Shown piece after piece: positions 17,146 to 25,457 of a DNA stretch of 64,000 nucleotides (positions are counted from its first letter, which is position 1; the number at the start of each line of letters is the position of its first letter). The stretch is from the NCBI GenBank assembly GCA_900759715.1, contig CAAEXF010000007.1, positions 62,001 through 126,000 of the forward strand, in the 5' to 3' direction. The notes under the pieces were generated by a model. The model saw only the letters and a list, made by a program, of their open reading frames with translations, ran no database searches and was not told the DNA's origin. The stretch comes from Clostridium_AM sp900759715. Lineage in GTDB: Bacteria > Bacillota > Clostridia > Clostridiales > Clostridiaceae. The position numbers and the translations under genes were made by a program.

Positions 17146-18513
17146 ATGAGTGAAATGGTAGTAAAAAACAAACGCCCTTTTGGTTTCTATGTTTGTTGCG
17201 TCGCGTTTATGCTCGAAAGAATGGCGTATTATTCTGCTAAGTATCTGATCTTTGTTTTTGTTGCTGCTACGGTGGTAACAGGTGGATTGGGTCTTACAAA
17301 AGTTGAAGCTGCACTTATTCAATCAAATCTTGTTGCTTTTACCTATCTTGCACCTATTGTTGGTGGATATATTTCTGACAGATACATTGGAGCTAGATAC
17401 TGTGTTCCGGTTGGATTAGCGTTGATGGGTGTAGGGTATTTTCTAGGTGGATCTGCAACGACTGTGACAACCATGAATTTAATGGTTACCCTTGTAGCTA
17501 TTGGGACAGGCCTTTTTAAAGGTAACGTTTCTGCAATAAACGGTTCTTTGTTTGATGACGAAAGACAGCTGGATTCAGCATTTTCGGTTCAGTACTCTTT
17601 TGTAAACATTGGTTCCTTTATTGGAACAACCTTTGTAGGTATTCTTGTGGCAACTACTTTTGCTCATGGCGGAGTTCAAGGTTTCAGACCTGCATTTCAA
17701 TTATGTGGTATTATTTGTGCTATTGATGCTCTATGGTTTTTGTTCGGTATGAAATTCCTTGGAGAGGCAGGCAAAAAACCTTTCAAAGCTGGCAAGCATG
17801 CTGAAAAGAAAGTAGAAGCAGAAGTTAAACCATTGACAAAGGTGGAAAAAAGAAAGGTATTTGCTATTGTTTTAGTATCCTTATTCTCAGTTGTGTTCTG
17901 GGTATTCTGGTACTTGACTTATCTTGCTGTTTATGATTACGGTGGTCAGTTCGTTAATATGAATGTAGGTGGATTTGCAGTGCCGCTTTCATGGTTTGAC
18001 TCTTTAAACGCTTTAGTATGTATTGCTCTTGGACCAGTTTTAGCTGCATTATGGTTTAAGATGTCCAAGGGTCCTAAAGGAGATTTAAGTTTGTTTAAAA
18101 AGTTAGCTCTAGGTCTTGGCTTCTTAGGGTTATCCTTCTTGATGCTTGTATTTGCAGAACTTTCAAGAGGTGGAGTTGCTACAGCTAAGGCAAACATTAT
18201 TTGGATCGTGGCATTTGGTATTCTACTTAGTATAGGTGAAATGTTATTCTCACCACTTGGTAATTCATTTGTTACTAAATATGCACCGAACAAGATTTAC
18301 TCTGTATTAATGGGGGTTTGGATTTTGGCTTCATTCATAGCAGGTAAATCCTATGGATATTTATATGAGTTTGCCTCAAAATTCCCAATTATGCAGGCAT
18401 ATGTTGTTATTCCGATTATTTTGTTTGTATCCGCAGTATTGTTGTTCTTCTTTGATAAGAGGCTTGTAGGTCTGCTTGAAGATAAAGAACCAACTAAAGC
18501 TGAGGCTGTGTAA
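17146..18513 (+). CDS. Proton-dependent oligopeptide transporter (POT/PTR2 family), copy 2
   Basis: A 455-residue POT transporter with MLERMAYYS near residue 22, GGYISDRYIGARYC near 78 and GTGLFKGNVSAINGSLFDD near 125. Function as for copy 1: proton-coupled peptide uptake. The gene uses more C- and G-ending codons (cgc, gtc, tcg, ctc near its start) than its neighbours and is preceded by a GC-richer structured leader, which may mean that it arrived by transfer together with its leader. Ribosome site TTGGAGGAA; terminator 60 bases after the stop. Confidence 0.91.
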   Translation: MSEMVVKNKRPFGFYVCCVAFMLERMAYYSAKYLIFVFVAATVVTGGLGLTKVEAALIQSNLVAFTYLAPIVGGYISDRYIGARYCVPVGLALMGVGYFLGGSATTVTTMNLMVTLVAIGTGLFKGNVSAINGSLFDDERQLDSAFSVQYSFVNIGSFIGTTFVGILVATTFAHGGVQGFRPAFQLCGIICAIDALWFLFGMKFLGEAGKKPFKAGKHAEKKVEAEVKPLTKVEKRKVFAIVLVSLFSVVFWVFWYLTYLAVYDYGGQFVNMNVGGFAVPLSWFDSLNALVCIALGPVLAALWFKMSKGPKGDLSLFKKLALGLGFLGLSFLMLVFAELSRGGVATAKANIIWIVAFGILLSIGEMLFSPLGNSFVTKYAPNKIYSVLMGVWILASFIAGKSYGYLYEFASKFPIMQAYVVIPIILFVSAVLLFFFDKRLVGLLEDKEPTKAEAV

Positions 18514-18572
18514 ATCACATAAGTGGTAAACAACTGGGGTTGATTATAACAGGTTTATTTTCTAAAATAGAA

Positions 18573-18612
18573 AAAGATGACTTCTGTCTTGTACTGGAGT
18601 CATCCTTTTTTT
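18573..18612 (+). terminator. Terminator after the second POT gene
   Basis: Stem AAGATGACTTCTG / CTGGAGTCATCCTT with three mismatched or wobble pairs, followed by eight T. It may serve the converging small gene too. Confidence 0.82.
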
Positions 18613-18625
18613 ACATTTGATTACT

Positions 18626-18811
18626 TTATTTTGAGTGAATTTCTTTATGCTTTTTTGGATTACTATAATTAGGTAGGAGAGGAGTATCACCTGCTAAGCC
18701 ATCATATCCAGGTCCAAAATCACTAGTAAGGCCTGCCGCTGTACTTTCTCCTAAAGATTCTTTTATAGCAGGTGTAGATAAAGCTACATCATTTGAAGAA
18801 TTTTTTTTCAT
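18626..18811 (-). CDS. Small hypothetical protein, 61 residues
   Basis: I do not recognise this protein. The reading frame is believable: on the minus strand GGAGGTG stands seven bases before ATG 18811, and the frame is free of stops. The protein is hydrophilic, without Cys, signal peptide or membrane helix. It has a Lys/Asn/Ser start, a Gly/Pro/Tyr-rich centre (FGPGYDGLAGDTPLLPNY, about residues 32-49) and a basic tail (PKKHKEIHSK). It stands alone between a POT transporter and the opp operon, transcribed towards the POT terminator. It could be a structural spore or surface peptide or something linked to peptide uptake; neither can be shown. Confidence 0.55.
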   Translation of the reverse strand: MKKNSSNDVALSTPAIKESLGESTAAGLTSDFGPGYDGLAGDTPLLPNYSNPKKHKEIHSK

Positions 18812-18990
18812 GGTTAAACACCTCCATTGTATAGTATGTATTAAAATATAAAATTTATATAAAATACTTTAACGTACTGGATTTAGTATTACATTATAGA
18901 TATAAGTTTCGGTTTTAGAATCCTATATATAGATAGACAGCTATGAACACAGTTAATAAGTCAAGCATCTAGGTTAAAAAATAATAATAT

Positions 18991-19020
18991 AAAAAGGACT
19001 AGCATTAAAACTAGTCCTTA
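18991..19020 (-). terminator. Terminator of the opp operon
   Basis: Perfect stem AAGGACTAG (18994-19002) / CTAGTCCTT (19011-19019); on the minus strand it is followed by TTTTT. Ten bases after the oppA stop. Confidence 0.92.
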
Positions 19021-19029
19021 TTTATATTA

Positions 19030-20682
19030 CTATTTTTCTAAATCAGCATCTTTAAAGTAGAAGAATCCAAGTGGTGATACGTGAACATTTTTAAGCTTTT
19101 TATTCATACAAACAACTTCGGTATACTCATATAAAGGTATGAATGGCATATCATTCATGATTATATCTTCTGCTTGGTGCATTAAAGCTACTCGTTTTGT
19201 TGCATCAGCTTCAGCTTTAGCATCATGAATTAATTTATCAAATTCTGCATTAGCATATCCAGGGTGGTTTTGTTCATTGCCAGTAGTAAACTGATCAATG
19301 AATGTCATTGGGTCGTTGTAATCTGCTATCCATCCATCTCTAGCAATTTGATAATTACGTTTATTTAGCTCAGTTAAGTGAACTTTTCTTTCAACGTTTC
19401 TTAATTGAACGTCTATACCTAAATTCTTCTTCCACATATCTTGAACAGCTTGAGCCACATTTTGGTGTCCCTGCATTGTGTTATATAATATTTCTAACTT
19501 AGGGAATCCCTGTCCATCAGGGTATCCAGCTTCAGCTAAGAGTTTTTTAGCTTGGGCAACATCGGCAGTTGCTGGGTAGTATTCTTTATTTTTGAATTTA
19601 CCACCGTTAGAGTCACTTGATGCACTTGGTACAAAACTAGTAGCTGGCTTCTCACCAGATTTTGTTACTTTTTCCACTAGAGCAGTTCTGTCTATGGCGT
19701 AAGCAAGAGCCTTTCTTACTCTAACATCTTTTAATACTTTAGCAGCTTCTGCATTAACATTTTCTGCATTTGGTGATACATTAAGATTATAGTAGTATGT
19801 TCCTAGATAAGGATAAGCTACTGCAGTACCATCCTTTAATAAATTAGGAGTTTCTTGTGCAGGTGGTTTATCAAGCATATCTAATTGTCCAGATTTAAAT
19901 GCAGCAAAGTAACTGCTTTCATTTTCTAAAGTTTTAAATTCTATTCTATCAAGCTTTACATCCTTAGCATCCCAGTAGTTAGGATTTTTTTCAAAGTTTA
20001 AACTGTCTTTTGGTTTATATTCTTTCATAACAAATGGTCCGTTAGATATATATGTTTCAGCCTTAGTAGCCCAATCCTTAGGATTTTTCTCTACTATATC
20101 CTTTCTTACAGGAGCATAAGTAGGGAAAGCAGTGAGTGATAAGAAGTAAAGTGTAGGACCTTCAAGAGTAACTACAAGAGTGTAGTTATCTGTGGCCTTA
20201 ACTCCTACCTCATCAGCAGTAGCTTTCTTCTTATTATAATTTTCAGCATTCTTTACATAAAAAATTTGATAAGCATATTCAGATGCAGTATTTGGATCTG
20301 CGGCTCTCTTCCAAGCATATTCAAAGTCTTTTGCAGTAACAGGTTTTCCATCAGACCATTTTGCATCTTTTCTTAAATGGAATGTATATGTTAAGCCATC
20401 TTTTGAAACATCCCACTTCTCAGCTACACCTGGGATTGGCTTATCATCTTTATCTAAGTTTGTTAACCCTTCAAAGGCGTTGCATATAACTTTAGCGCCT
20501 TCCACAGAGTTGTTTAAACCTGGGTCAATAGTTTTTGGATCAGCCCCAATATTAACCTTAATTACTTTTTTTCCATTGGCAGTACCTGAAGTTGATTTAC
20601 TGCCGCAGCCTGCAAATACTGAACCTGCTACTGCTACAGTAACAAGTAATGCAAGCATTTTAGATTTTTTACTTTTTAACAT
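19030..20682 (-). CDS. oppA: Oligopeptide ABC transporter substrate-binding lipoprotein
   Basis: A 550-residue family-5 solute-binding protein (SBP_bac_5) that captures oligopeptides outside the cell. The signal peptide ends in the lipobox VFAGC with Cys25 as the lipid anchor. Family features include KVNIGADPKTIDPGLNNS after the linker, the WSDGKPVTAKDFEYAWKR segment near residue 115 and a C-terminal DYNDPMTFIDQF region. It is the last gene of the operon, 95 bases after oppF. A small stem ATACAGA/TCTGTAT in that gap could separate its expression from the membrane components, which usually need fewer copies. Confidence 0.94.
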   Translation of the reverse strand: MLKSKKSKMLALLVTVAVAGSVFAGCGSKSTSGTANGKKVIKVNIGADPKTIDPGLNNSVEGAKVICNAFEGLTNLDKDDKPIPGVAEKWDVSKDGLTYTFHLRKDAKWSDGKPVTAKDFEYAWKRAADPNTASEYAYQIFYVKNAENYNKKKATADEVGVKATDNYTLVVTLEGPTLYFLSLTAFPTYAPVRKDIVEKNPKDWATKAETYISNGPFVMKEYKPKDSLNFEKNPNYWDAKDVKLDRIEFKTLENESSYFAAFKSGQLDMLDKPPAQETPNLLKDGTAVAYPYLGTYYYNLNVSPNAENVNAEAAKVLKDVRVRKALAYAIDRTALVEKVTKSGEKPATSFVPSASSDSNGGKFKNKEYYPATADVAQAKKLLAEAGYPDGQGFPKLEILYNTMQGHQNVAQAVQDMWKKNLGIDVQLRNVERKVHLTELNKRNYQIARDGWIADYNDPMTFIDQFTTGNEQNHPGYANAEFDKLIHDAKAEADATKRVALMHQAEDIIMNDMPFIPLYEYTEVVCMNKKLKNVHVSPLGFFYFKDADLEK

Positions 20683-20777
20683 AATAGCCCTCCTTATTAA
20701 ATATATTCATATATTTTATAGATACAGAATTTAGTATCTGTATTCACTTGATTAGAGATTAAAATAAATGTGTATTT

Positions 20778-21755
20778 TTAAAAGAGGTGACATGCTACAC
20801 AATGACCGCCGCCTAAATCCTTTAATTCAGGCTCTGCCTCTGAACATATTGATTTTGCATATCTACATCTACCTTTAAATCTGCATCCAGGTGGTGGATC
20901 AATAGGAGATGGAGTTTCCCCTTCAAGCATAATTCTTTTATTTGCCGCAGACATATCAGGGTCTGGGACAGGAATAGCAGATAAAAGAGCTTGAGTATAT
21001 GGATGTAATGGTTTCTTATATAATTCATTACTTGAAGCTAGTTCTACCATTTTTCCTAGATACATAACTCCAATTCTTGTTGATATATGTTTAACCATTG
21101 AAAGGTCGTGAGCTATAAATAAATAAGTAAGACCTAAATCATCTTGCAAATCCTCGAGCATATTAACTACTTGGGCCTGGATAGATACGTCTAAAGCGGA
21201 GATTGGTTCGTCGCATACTATAAATTCAGGCTCAACAGCTAACGCTCTAGCTATTCCGATTCTTTGTCTTTGCCCTCCGGAAAACTCATGAGGATATCTA
21301 CTTGCATGATCTCTATTTAATCCAACTTTACTCAAAAGGTAGTGAATTCTTTCTCCTCTTTCTTTACCTCTCATTAACCTATGTATATCAAGAGCCTCAC
21401 CTATTATATCTCCTACAGTCATTCTTGCATCTAGTGAAGCATAAGGGTCTTGAAATATCATTTGCATTTTTCTTCTGTAGGGAAGAATTTGACTAGGTGA
21501 CAACTTAGCAATGTCTTGTCCGTTGTAAATTATTTGACCAGCTGTTGGTTCATAAAGTTTTATAACAGTTCTGCCTGTGGTTGTTTTTCCACAGCCAGAT
21601 TCACCAACAAGGCCTAAAGTTTCACCTTTATTTATAACAAAAGAAACATCATCTACAGCTTTCACATATGTTTTTTTGTTAGCTAAAAGCCCTTTTCTTA
21701 TTTCAAAATACTTTTTTAATCCTTTTACTTCTAATAGTGCTTTTTTATCTTCCAT
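20778..21755 (-). CDS. oppF: Oligopeptide ABC transporter ATP-binding protein OppF
   Basis: A 325-residue ABC ATPase. Walker A is GESGCGKTT near residue 55, the Q-loop and signature HEFSGGQRQRIGIARAL near 165, Walker B FIVCDEPISALD near 187 and the H-loop AHDLSMV near 220. The C-terminal oligopeptide domain has the cysteines of CRFKGRCRYAKSIC, which in related proteins bind an iron-sulphur cluster. The ATG overlaps the oppD stop as TAATG, so translation is coupled. Confidence 0.95.
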   Translation of the reverse strand: MEDKKALLEVKGLKKYFEIRKGLLANKKTYVKAVDDVSFVINKGETLGLVGESGCGKTTTGRTVIKLYEPTAGQIIYNGQDIAKLSPSQILPYRRKMQMIFQDPYASLDARMTVGDIIGEALDIHRLMRGKERGERIHYLLSKVGLNRDHASRYPHEFSGGQRQRIGIARALAVEPEFIVCDEPISALDVSIQAQVVNMLEDLQDDLGLTYLFIAHDLSMVKHISTRIGVMYLGKMVELASSNELYKKPLHPYTQALLSAIPVPDPDMSAANKRIMLEGETPSPIDPPPGCRFKGRCRYAKSICSEAEPELKDLGGGHCVACHLF

Positions 21756-22765
21756 TATGAATTCCCCCTTTCGATGTTAGCTTCAACCTTTGGTGCATCA
21801 GGGTGATTTAACCAGCAGGCAGAACAATGGCCCTCGTTGATTTCGAAATGAGGAGGCCTTTCTGTTAAGCATACTTTTAGTGTATATTCACATCTTGGTG
21901 CAAAGGGACATCCAGCAGGTGGTTTTAAAAGATCTGGTGGTGTGCCTTCAATTGGTTTTAATCTTTCTTTTATATCTTCCTTAGGATTTGGTACACTTCT
22001 TAGAAGTCCCCAGGTATAAGGATGTTTAGGATTATAGAATATGTCTCTTGAGGTTCCGCTTTCTATAATGGTTCCACCATACATTACATAGATTCTGTTA
22101 CATACGTCTGCTACTACGCCAAGATCATGGGTTATGAGTATTATAGACATATCTATCTTAGTTTTTAAGTCTTTCATAAGTTCAAGAATTTGTGCTTGAA
22201 TTGTAACGTCTAGTGCGGTAGTAGGTTCGTCTGCTATTAAAAGTTTTGGAGCACATACAAGAGACATGGCAATCATAGCCCTTTGTCTCATACCGCCGGA
22301 AAATTCATGTGGGTACTGCTTCATTCTTTTTTCGGGACTAGGAATTCCAACTAATTTAAGCATTTCTACTGCTTTGTTGAAAGCATCAGCTTTACTCATC
22401 TTTTTATGTTTTATAAGAGGTTCGATCAATTGTTCACCTATAGTGAAAACTGGATTTAATGAAGTCATAGGATCTTGGAATATCATCCCTATTTCGTTTC
22501 CTCTTATTTTTTCCATTTCTTTTTCTCGTAATTTAGATAAATCTTTTTCGTCAAATAATACTTGACCTTCTGTTATTTTTCCATTGTCAGTTAAAAGTCT
22601 CATGGTAGACATCATAGTAATACTTTTACCACTGCCTGACTCTCCAACTATTCCGATAGCTTCTCCTTTATCTAAATCTAGAGAAACACCTCTTACGGCT
22701 TTTACTTCTCCGACATGTGTATAAAATGATGTGTGTAAATTTTTAATTTCAAGTAATTTCTCCAT
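21755..22765 (-). CDS. oppD: Oligopeptide ABC transporter ATP-binding protein OppD
   Basis: A 336-residue ABC ATPase that pairs with OppF. Walker A GESGSGKS is near residue 41, the signature HEFSGGMRQRAMIAMSL near 158, Walker B LLIADEPTTALD near 180 and the H-loop ITHDLGVV near 212. The C-terminal domain has CPFAPRCEYTLKVC, the cysteine motif typical of OppD/DppD. Position 15 bases after oppC; overlapping oppF by one base. Confidence 0.95.
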   Translation of the reverse strand: MEKLLEIKNLHTSFYTHVGEVKAVRGVSLDLDKGEAIGIVGESGSGKSITMMSTMRLLTDNGKITEGQVLFDEKDLSKLREKEMEKIRGNEIGMIFQDPMTSLNPVFTIGEQLIEPLIKHKKMSKADAFNKAVEMLKLVGIPSPEKRMKQYPHEFSGGMRQRAMIAMSLVCAPKLLIADEPTTALDVTIQAQILELMKDLKTKIDMSIILITHDLGVVADVCNRIYVMYGGTIIESGTSRDIFYNPKHPYTWGLLRSVPNPKEDIKERLKPIEGTPPDLLKPPAGCPFAPRCEYTLKVCLTERPPHFEINEGHCSACWLNHPDAPKVEANIERGNS

Positions 22766-22780
22766 AATAAAAGCCTCCTA

Positions 22781-23743
22781 TTACTTTCTCATCTTAGGAT
22801 CTAAAGCATCCCTTAAGCCATCACCCAGTAGGTTAAATGCCAGTATTGTTAAACAGATTGCTAAGGCTGGGAAAAACAACTGTGTTGGATACAGTTGAAA
22901 TCCTTCTAATGCTTCTGATGCAAGTGTTCCCCAAGATGCTTGTGGTGCGGAAACACCAAGGCCTATAAAACTTAAAAAGGATTCTGTAAATATAGCTTCT
23001 GGCACTGACAGTGTGAGAGTTACGATTATTGGGCCCATACAATTAGGAATAAGATGCCTTAAAAGTATTCTCATAGAAGAAGCTCCCAATGTTTTAGCGG
23101 CAAGAACAAATTCTTGTTGCTTTAAAGACATAATCTGTCCTCTTACTATTCTCGCCATAGTTAACCAATATGCTATTGCTAGGGCTATTATGATACTTTT
23201 TAATCCAGCGCCGAAAATAACCATTAGAAGTATTACGTATATCATCATAGGGATAGAGTATAGGATATCTACTATTCTCATCATGAAGTTGTCTATTTTT
23301 CCACCGAAATATCCTGCTATACCTCCATATAAAATACCTATAACTATATTAAGGATACTTGCTGCATATCCAACTGCTAAAGATATTCTTGCTCCATAAA
23401 GTATTCTAACAAAAATGTCTCTTCCGAATTTATCTGTACCAAACCAGTGAGCTGCACTTGGAGGTTGGTTGGCTATTTCTAGGTCTTGTGAGTAGTAGTT
23501 ATATTTTGAAAGTAAAGGACCTATAATTGCAATAATTGTAATTAATACAACAAATGTTAATCCCATCATAGCCAGTTTATTTTCTTTTAATCTTCTCCAA
23601 ACATCTTGCCAGTATGTTAGACTTGGCCTTACTATAGCCTCGGAATTTTTATCTGCAGAAGGAACTTTTTCAAACATATCTTTTGGTATAGAACTAGATA
23701 CTATTACGTTTAAATTTTCATCTATATTTTTAGTTACTTGCAT
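22781..23743 (-). CDS. oppC: Oligopeptide ABC transporter permease OppC
   Basis: A 320-residue inner-membrane permease. After an N-terminal cytoplasmic stretch of about 55 residues comes the first membrane helix (MMGLTFVVLITIIAIIGPLL), then the periplasm-facing loop with WFGTDKFGRDIF, a characteristic OppC/DppC sequence, and four or five further helices. The EAA loop (AAKTLGASSMRILLRHLIP) that contacts the ATPases is near residue 230. It forms the pore with OppB. Confidence 0.94.
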   Translation of the reverse strand: MQVTKNIDENLNVIVSSSIPKDMFEKVPSADKNSEAIVRPSLTYWQDVWRRLKENKLAMMGLTFVVLITIIAIIGPLLSKYNYYSQDLEIANQPPSAAHWFGTDKFGRDIFVRILYGARISLAVGYAASILNIVIGILYGGIAGYFGGKIDNFMMRIVDILYSIPMMIYVILLMVIFGAGLKSIIIALAIAYWLTMARIVRGQIMSLKQQEFVLAAKTLGASSMRILLRHLIPNCMGPIIVTLTLSVPEAIFTESFLSFIGLGVSAPQASWGTLASEALEGFQLYPTQLFFPALAICLTILAFNLLGDGLRDALDPKMRK

Positions 23744-23755
23744 TTTGTGACCTCC

Positions 23756-24679
23756 TTAACTCTCTAGTTTTATTCTTGGGTCTATTGTTACATATAATAA
23801 GTCTACTAATAGATTACATCCTACCAATAAGGTACTGTAGAAGATAGTTACCCCTAGGGTAGTAGTATAATCTCTGTTACCTATGCTTTGTACAAATTCT
23901 CTTCCTAGTCCAGGTATTCCAAATAATGTTTCTATTACAAAGCTTCCGGTAAGTACACCAGCAAGAAGAGGCCCTAGGTATGTTATTATAGGTATTAATG
24001 AATTCTTAAGAGCATGTTTATAAATTATTTTTGCCTTTGCTAATCCCTTAGCTTTAGCAACTTTTATATAGTCTTGTCTTATAACTTCTAAAAGGCTTGA
24101 TCTAGAGAGTCTAGCTATAAATGCAGTAGCATATCCGCCGAGAGCCACTGCTGGCAATACTAAGTTTTCTGGTCCATCAAAGCCGACGGCAGGAAGCCAC
24201 CCTAATTTAACCGCAAAGAAATAAATGAAGAAGGTTGCCATAACAAAGCTTGGAACTGTTACCCCTAAAGTAGCAACAACCATACAGAGGTTGTCCTGCC
24301 ATTTTCCTTGGTGAAGTGCAGCAGTTATTCCCATGTATAACCCTAAAATAAGTGCAAAGCCTACTGAGCATAGTCCAAGTTTTGCTGTTGCAGGAAATGA
24401 GTAACTTATTACATCATTTACGCTTTTTCCTTCATACCTCATTGAAGGACCAAAATCTCCATGTAAAACAACATTTTTTAGATAAGTTGTATATTGTTCT
24501 CCAAGAGGTTTATTAAGCCCAAATTTTGCTTCGAGATTTGCTTGAACTTGAGCAGGTAATTTTTTTTCTGAATCAAAAGGCCCGCCAGGTATCTTGTGCA
24601 TTAAAAAGAAGGTTAGAGTGATAACCACCCAAATAGTAACAACGCTGTAAAATAATCTTTTTAGAATATAATTGATCAT
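23756..24679 (-). CDS. oppB: Oligopeptide ABC transporter permease OppB
   Basis: A 307-residue permease and the first gene of the operon oppBCDFA. The N-terminal helix MINYILKRLFYSVVTIWVV leads into TFFLMHKIPGGPFD, a conserved OppB/DppB segment. The EAA loop (VAKAKGLAKAKIIYKHALKN) lies near residue 205. Six membrane helices are expected. It is divergent from the P-type ATPase homologue with 780 non-coding bases between. Confidence 0.94.
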   Translation of the reverse strand: MINYILKRLFYSVVTIWVVITLTFFLMHKIPGGPFDSEKKLPAQVQANLEAKFGLNKPLGEQYTTYLKNVVLHGDFGPSMRYEGKSVNDVISYSFPATAKLGLCSVGFALILGLYMGITAALHQGKWQDNLCMVVATLGVTVPSFVMATFFIYFFAVKLGWLPAVGFDGPENLVLPAVALGGYATAFIARLSRSSLLEVIRQDYIKVAKAKGLAKAKIIYKHALKNSLIPIITYLGPLLAGVLTGSFVIETLFGIPGLGREFVQSIGNRDYTTTLGVTIFYSTLLVGCNLLVDLLYVTIDPRIKLES

Positions 24680-25303
24680 ATTTTAACCCCCGATTTTTAT
24701 GATTTAGTTGTGAAATTTTAAATAATAAAATAAATATTTATTCATTATTTGTTGGAATTTTATTGAAATTTAAAACAAGATATGCATAAATATGACATAT
24801 CGTCTTTAATGGATTATTTAGAAAAAAGAAATTTTTAATTATATAATATTCAATTATCAATGAACAATTTTTTGGAAGCAATATGTTTTACATAATGTTA
24901 TCATAGTGTAGAAGCTGTGTCAATTGATGCTACTACATTTGGTGGCTGCCAAAAATAGTCAAAATAATTATTCGTCGATGAATTTTTTAGAAAAAAGATT
25001 TTATTTGAAATAAAAATGTCGAAATTTTGATGACAATATTTAATAAGTGTTTTCGACAAGCAGACAAAATGTATAAAAATTACTATAATTTTTATACTGA
25101 AAATTTAACATCTAATGTATTATGCGAATTGTGTTGTTTATAGTCTAAGATAGGAATAAGTAAAAATACTATTTTGTTTTAAAGTATGATAATATTAGAA
25201 CGACTATTAAAGAAGATATAGATCCAATATAACTATTGTTTAATTATATAAGTTCATAGGTATATCTGAAGTTTAGAATATCTAAAATTACAATTATTAC
25301 ATC
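24680..25303. other. Divergent intergenic region, opp operon / P-type ATPase homologue
   Basis: About 620 AT-rich bases without a gene before repeat B2 begins. A CodY-like box is at 24756-24770, on the opp side. I see several TATAAT-like words but no promoter with a convincing -35 element. Confidence 0.5.
24756..24770. promoter_or_regulatory. CodY-like box upstream of opp
   Basis: AATTTTATTGAAATT matches the CodY consensus AATTTTCWGAAAATT at 12 of 15 positions. It lies 77 bases upstream of the oppB start, a sensible operator position. Chance occurrence in AT-rich DNA is possible. Confidence 0.3.
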
Positions 25304-25427
25304 TAAGCAGACATCCAAAATCTCTGATTTTGAGATGATCGCTTAAGCAGAGAACTCAAATCTCTGATTTGAAGTGAATCGCTTACTCAGCGAGTACTCA
25401 TTCGACAGTATGGAGAAGGAGTTTCAT
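25304..25427 (+). repeat. Dispersed hairpin repeat, family B copy 2
   Basis: Module 1: AAGCAGACATCCAAAATC-TCT-GATTTTGAGATGATCGCTT. Module 2: AAGCAGAGAACTCAAATC-TCT-GATTTGAAGTGAATCGCTTA. Then TACTCATTCGACAGTATGGA and GAAGGAGTTTCAT. It ends about 30 bases before the P-type ATPase homologue start codon. Confidence 0.82.
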
Positions 25428-25457
25428 TTTATTAATAGAATAGAAAGGTGAAAATGT

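Noticed and set aside
17946..18293. Open frame of 115 codons on the minus strand
   Set aside because: Antisense to the second POT gene, no ribosome site, protein without recognisable character.
15244..18513. Recent tandem duplication of the two POT genes
   Set aside because: The proteins share family motifs only; leaders, codon use and most residues differ, so the split is old or one copy was acquired separately.
25304..25427. GGAGAAGGAGTTTCAT tail of family B as a ribosome site and start codon for a small gene
   Set aside because: ATT or ATG after the tail does not open a frame of useful length in any of the copies.
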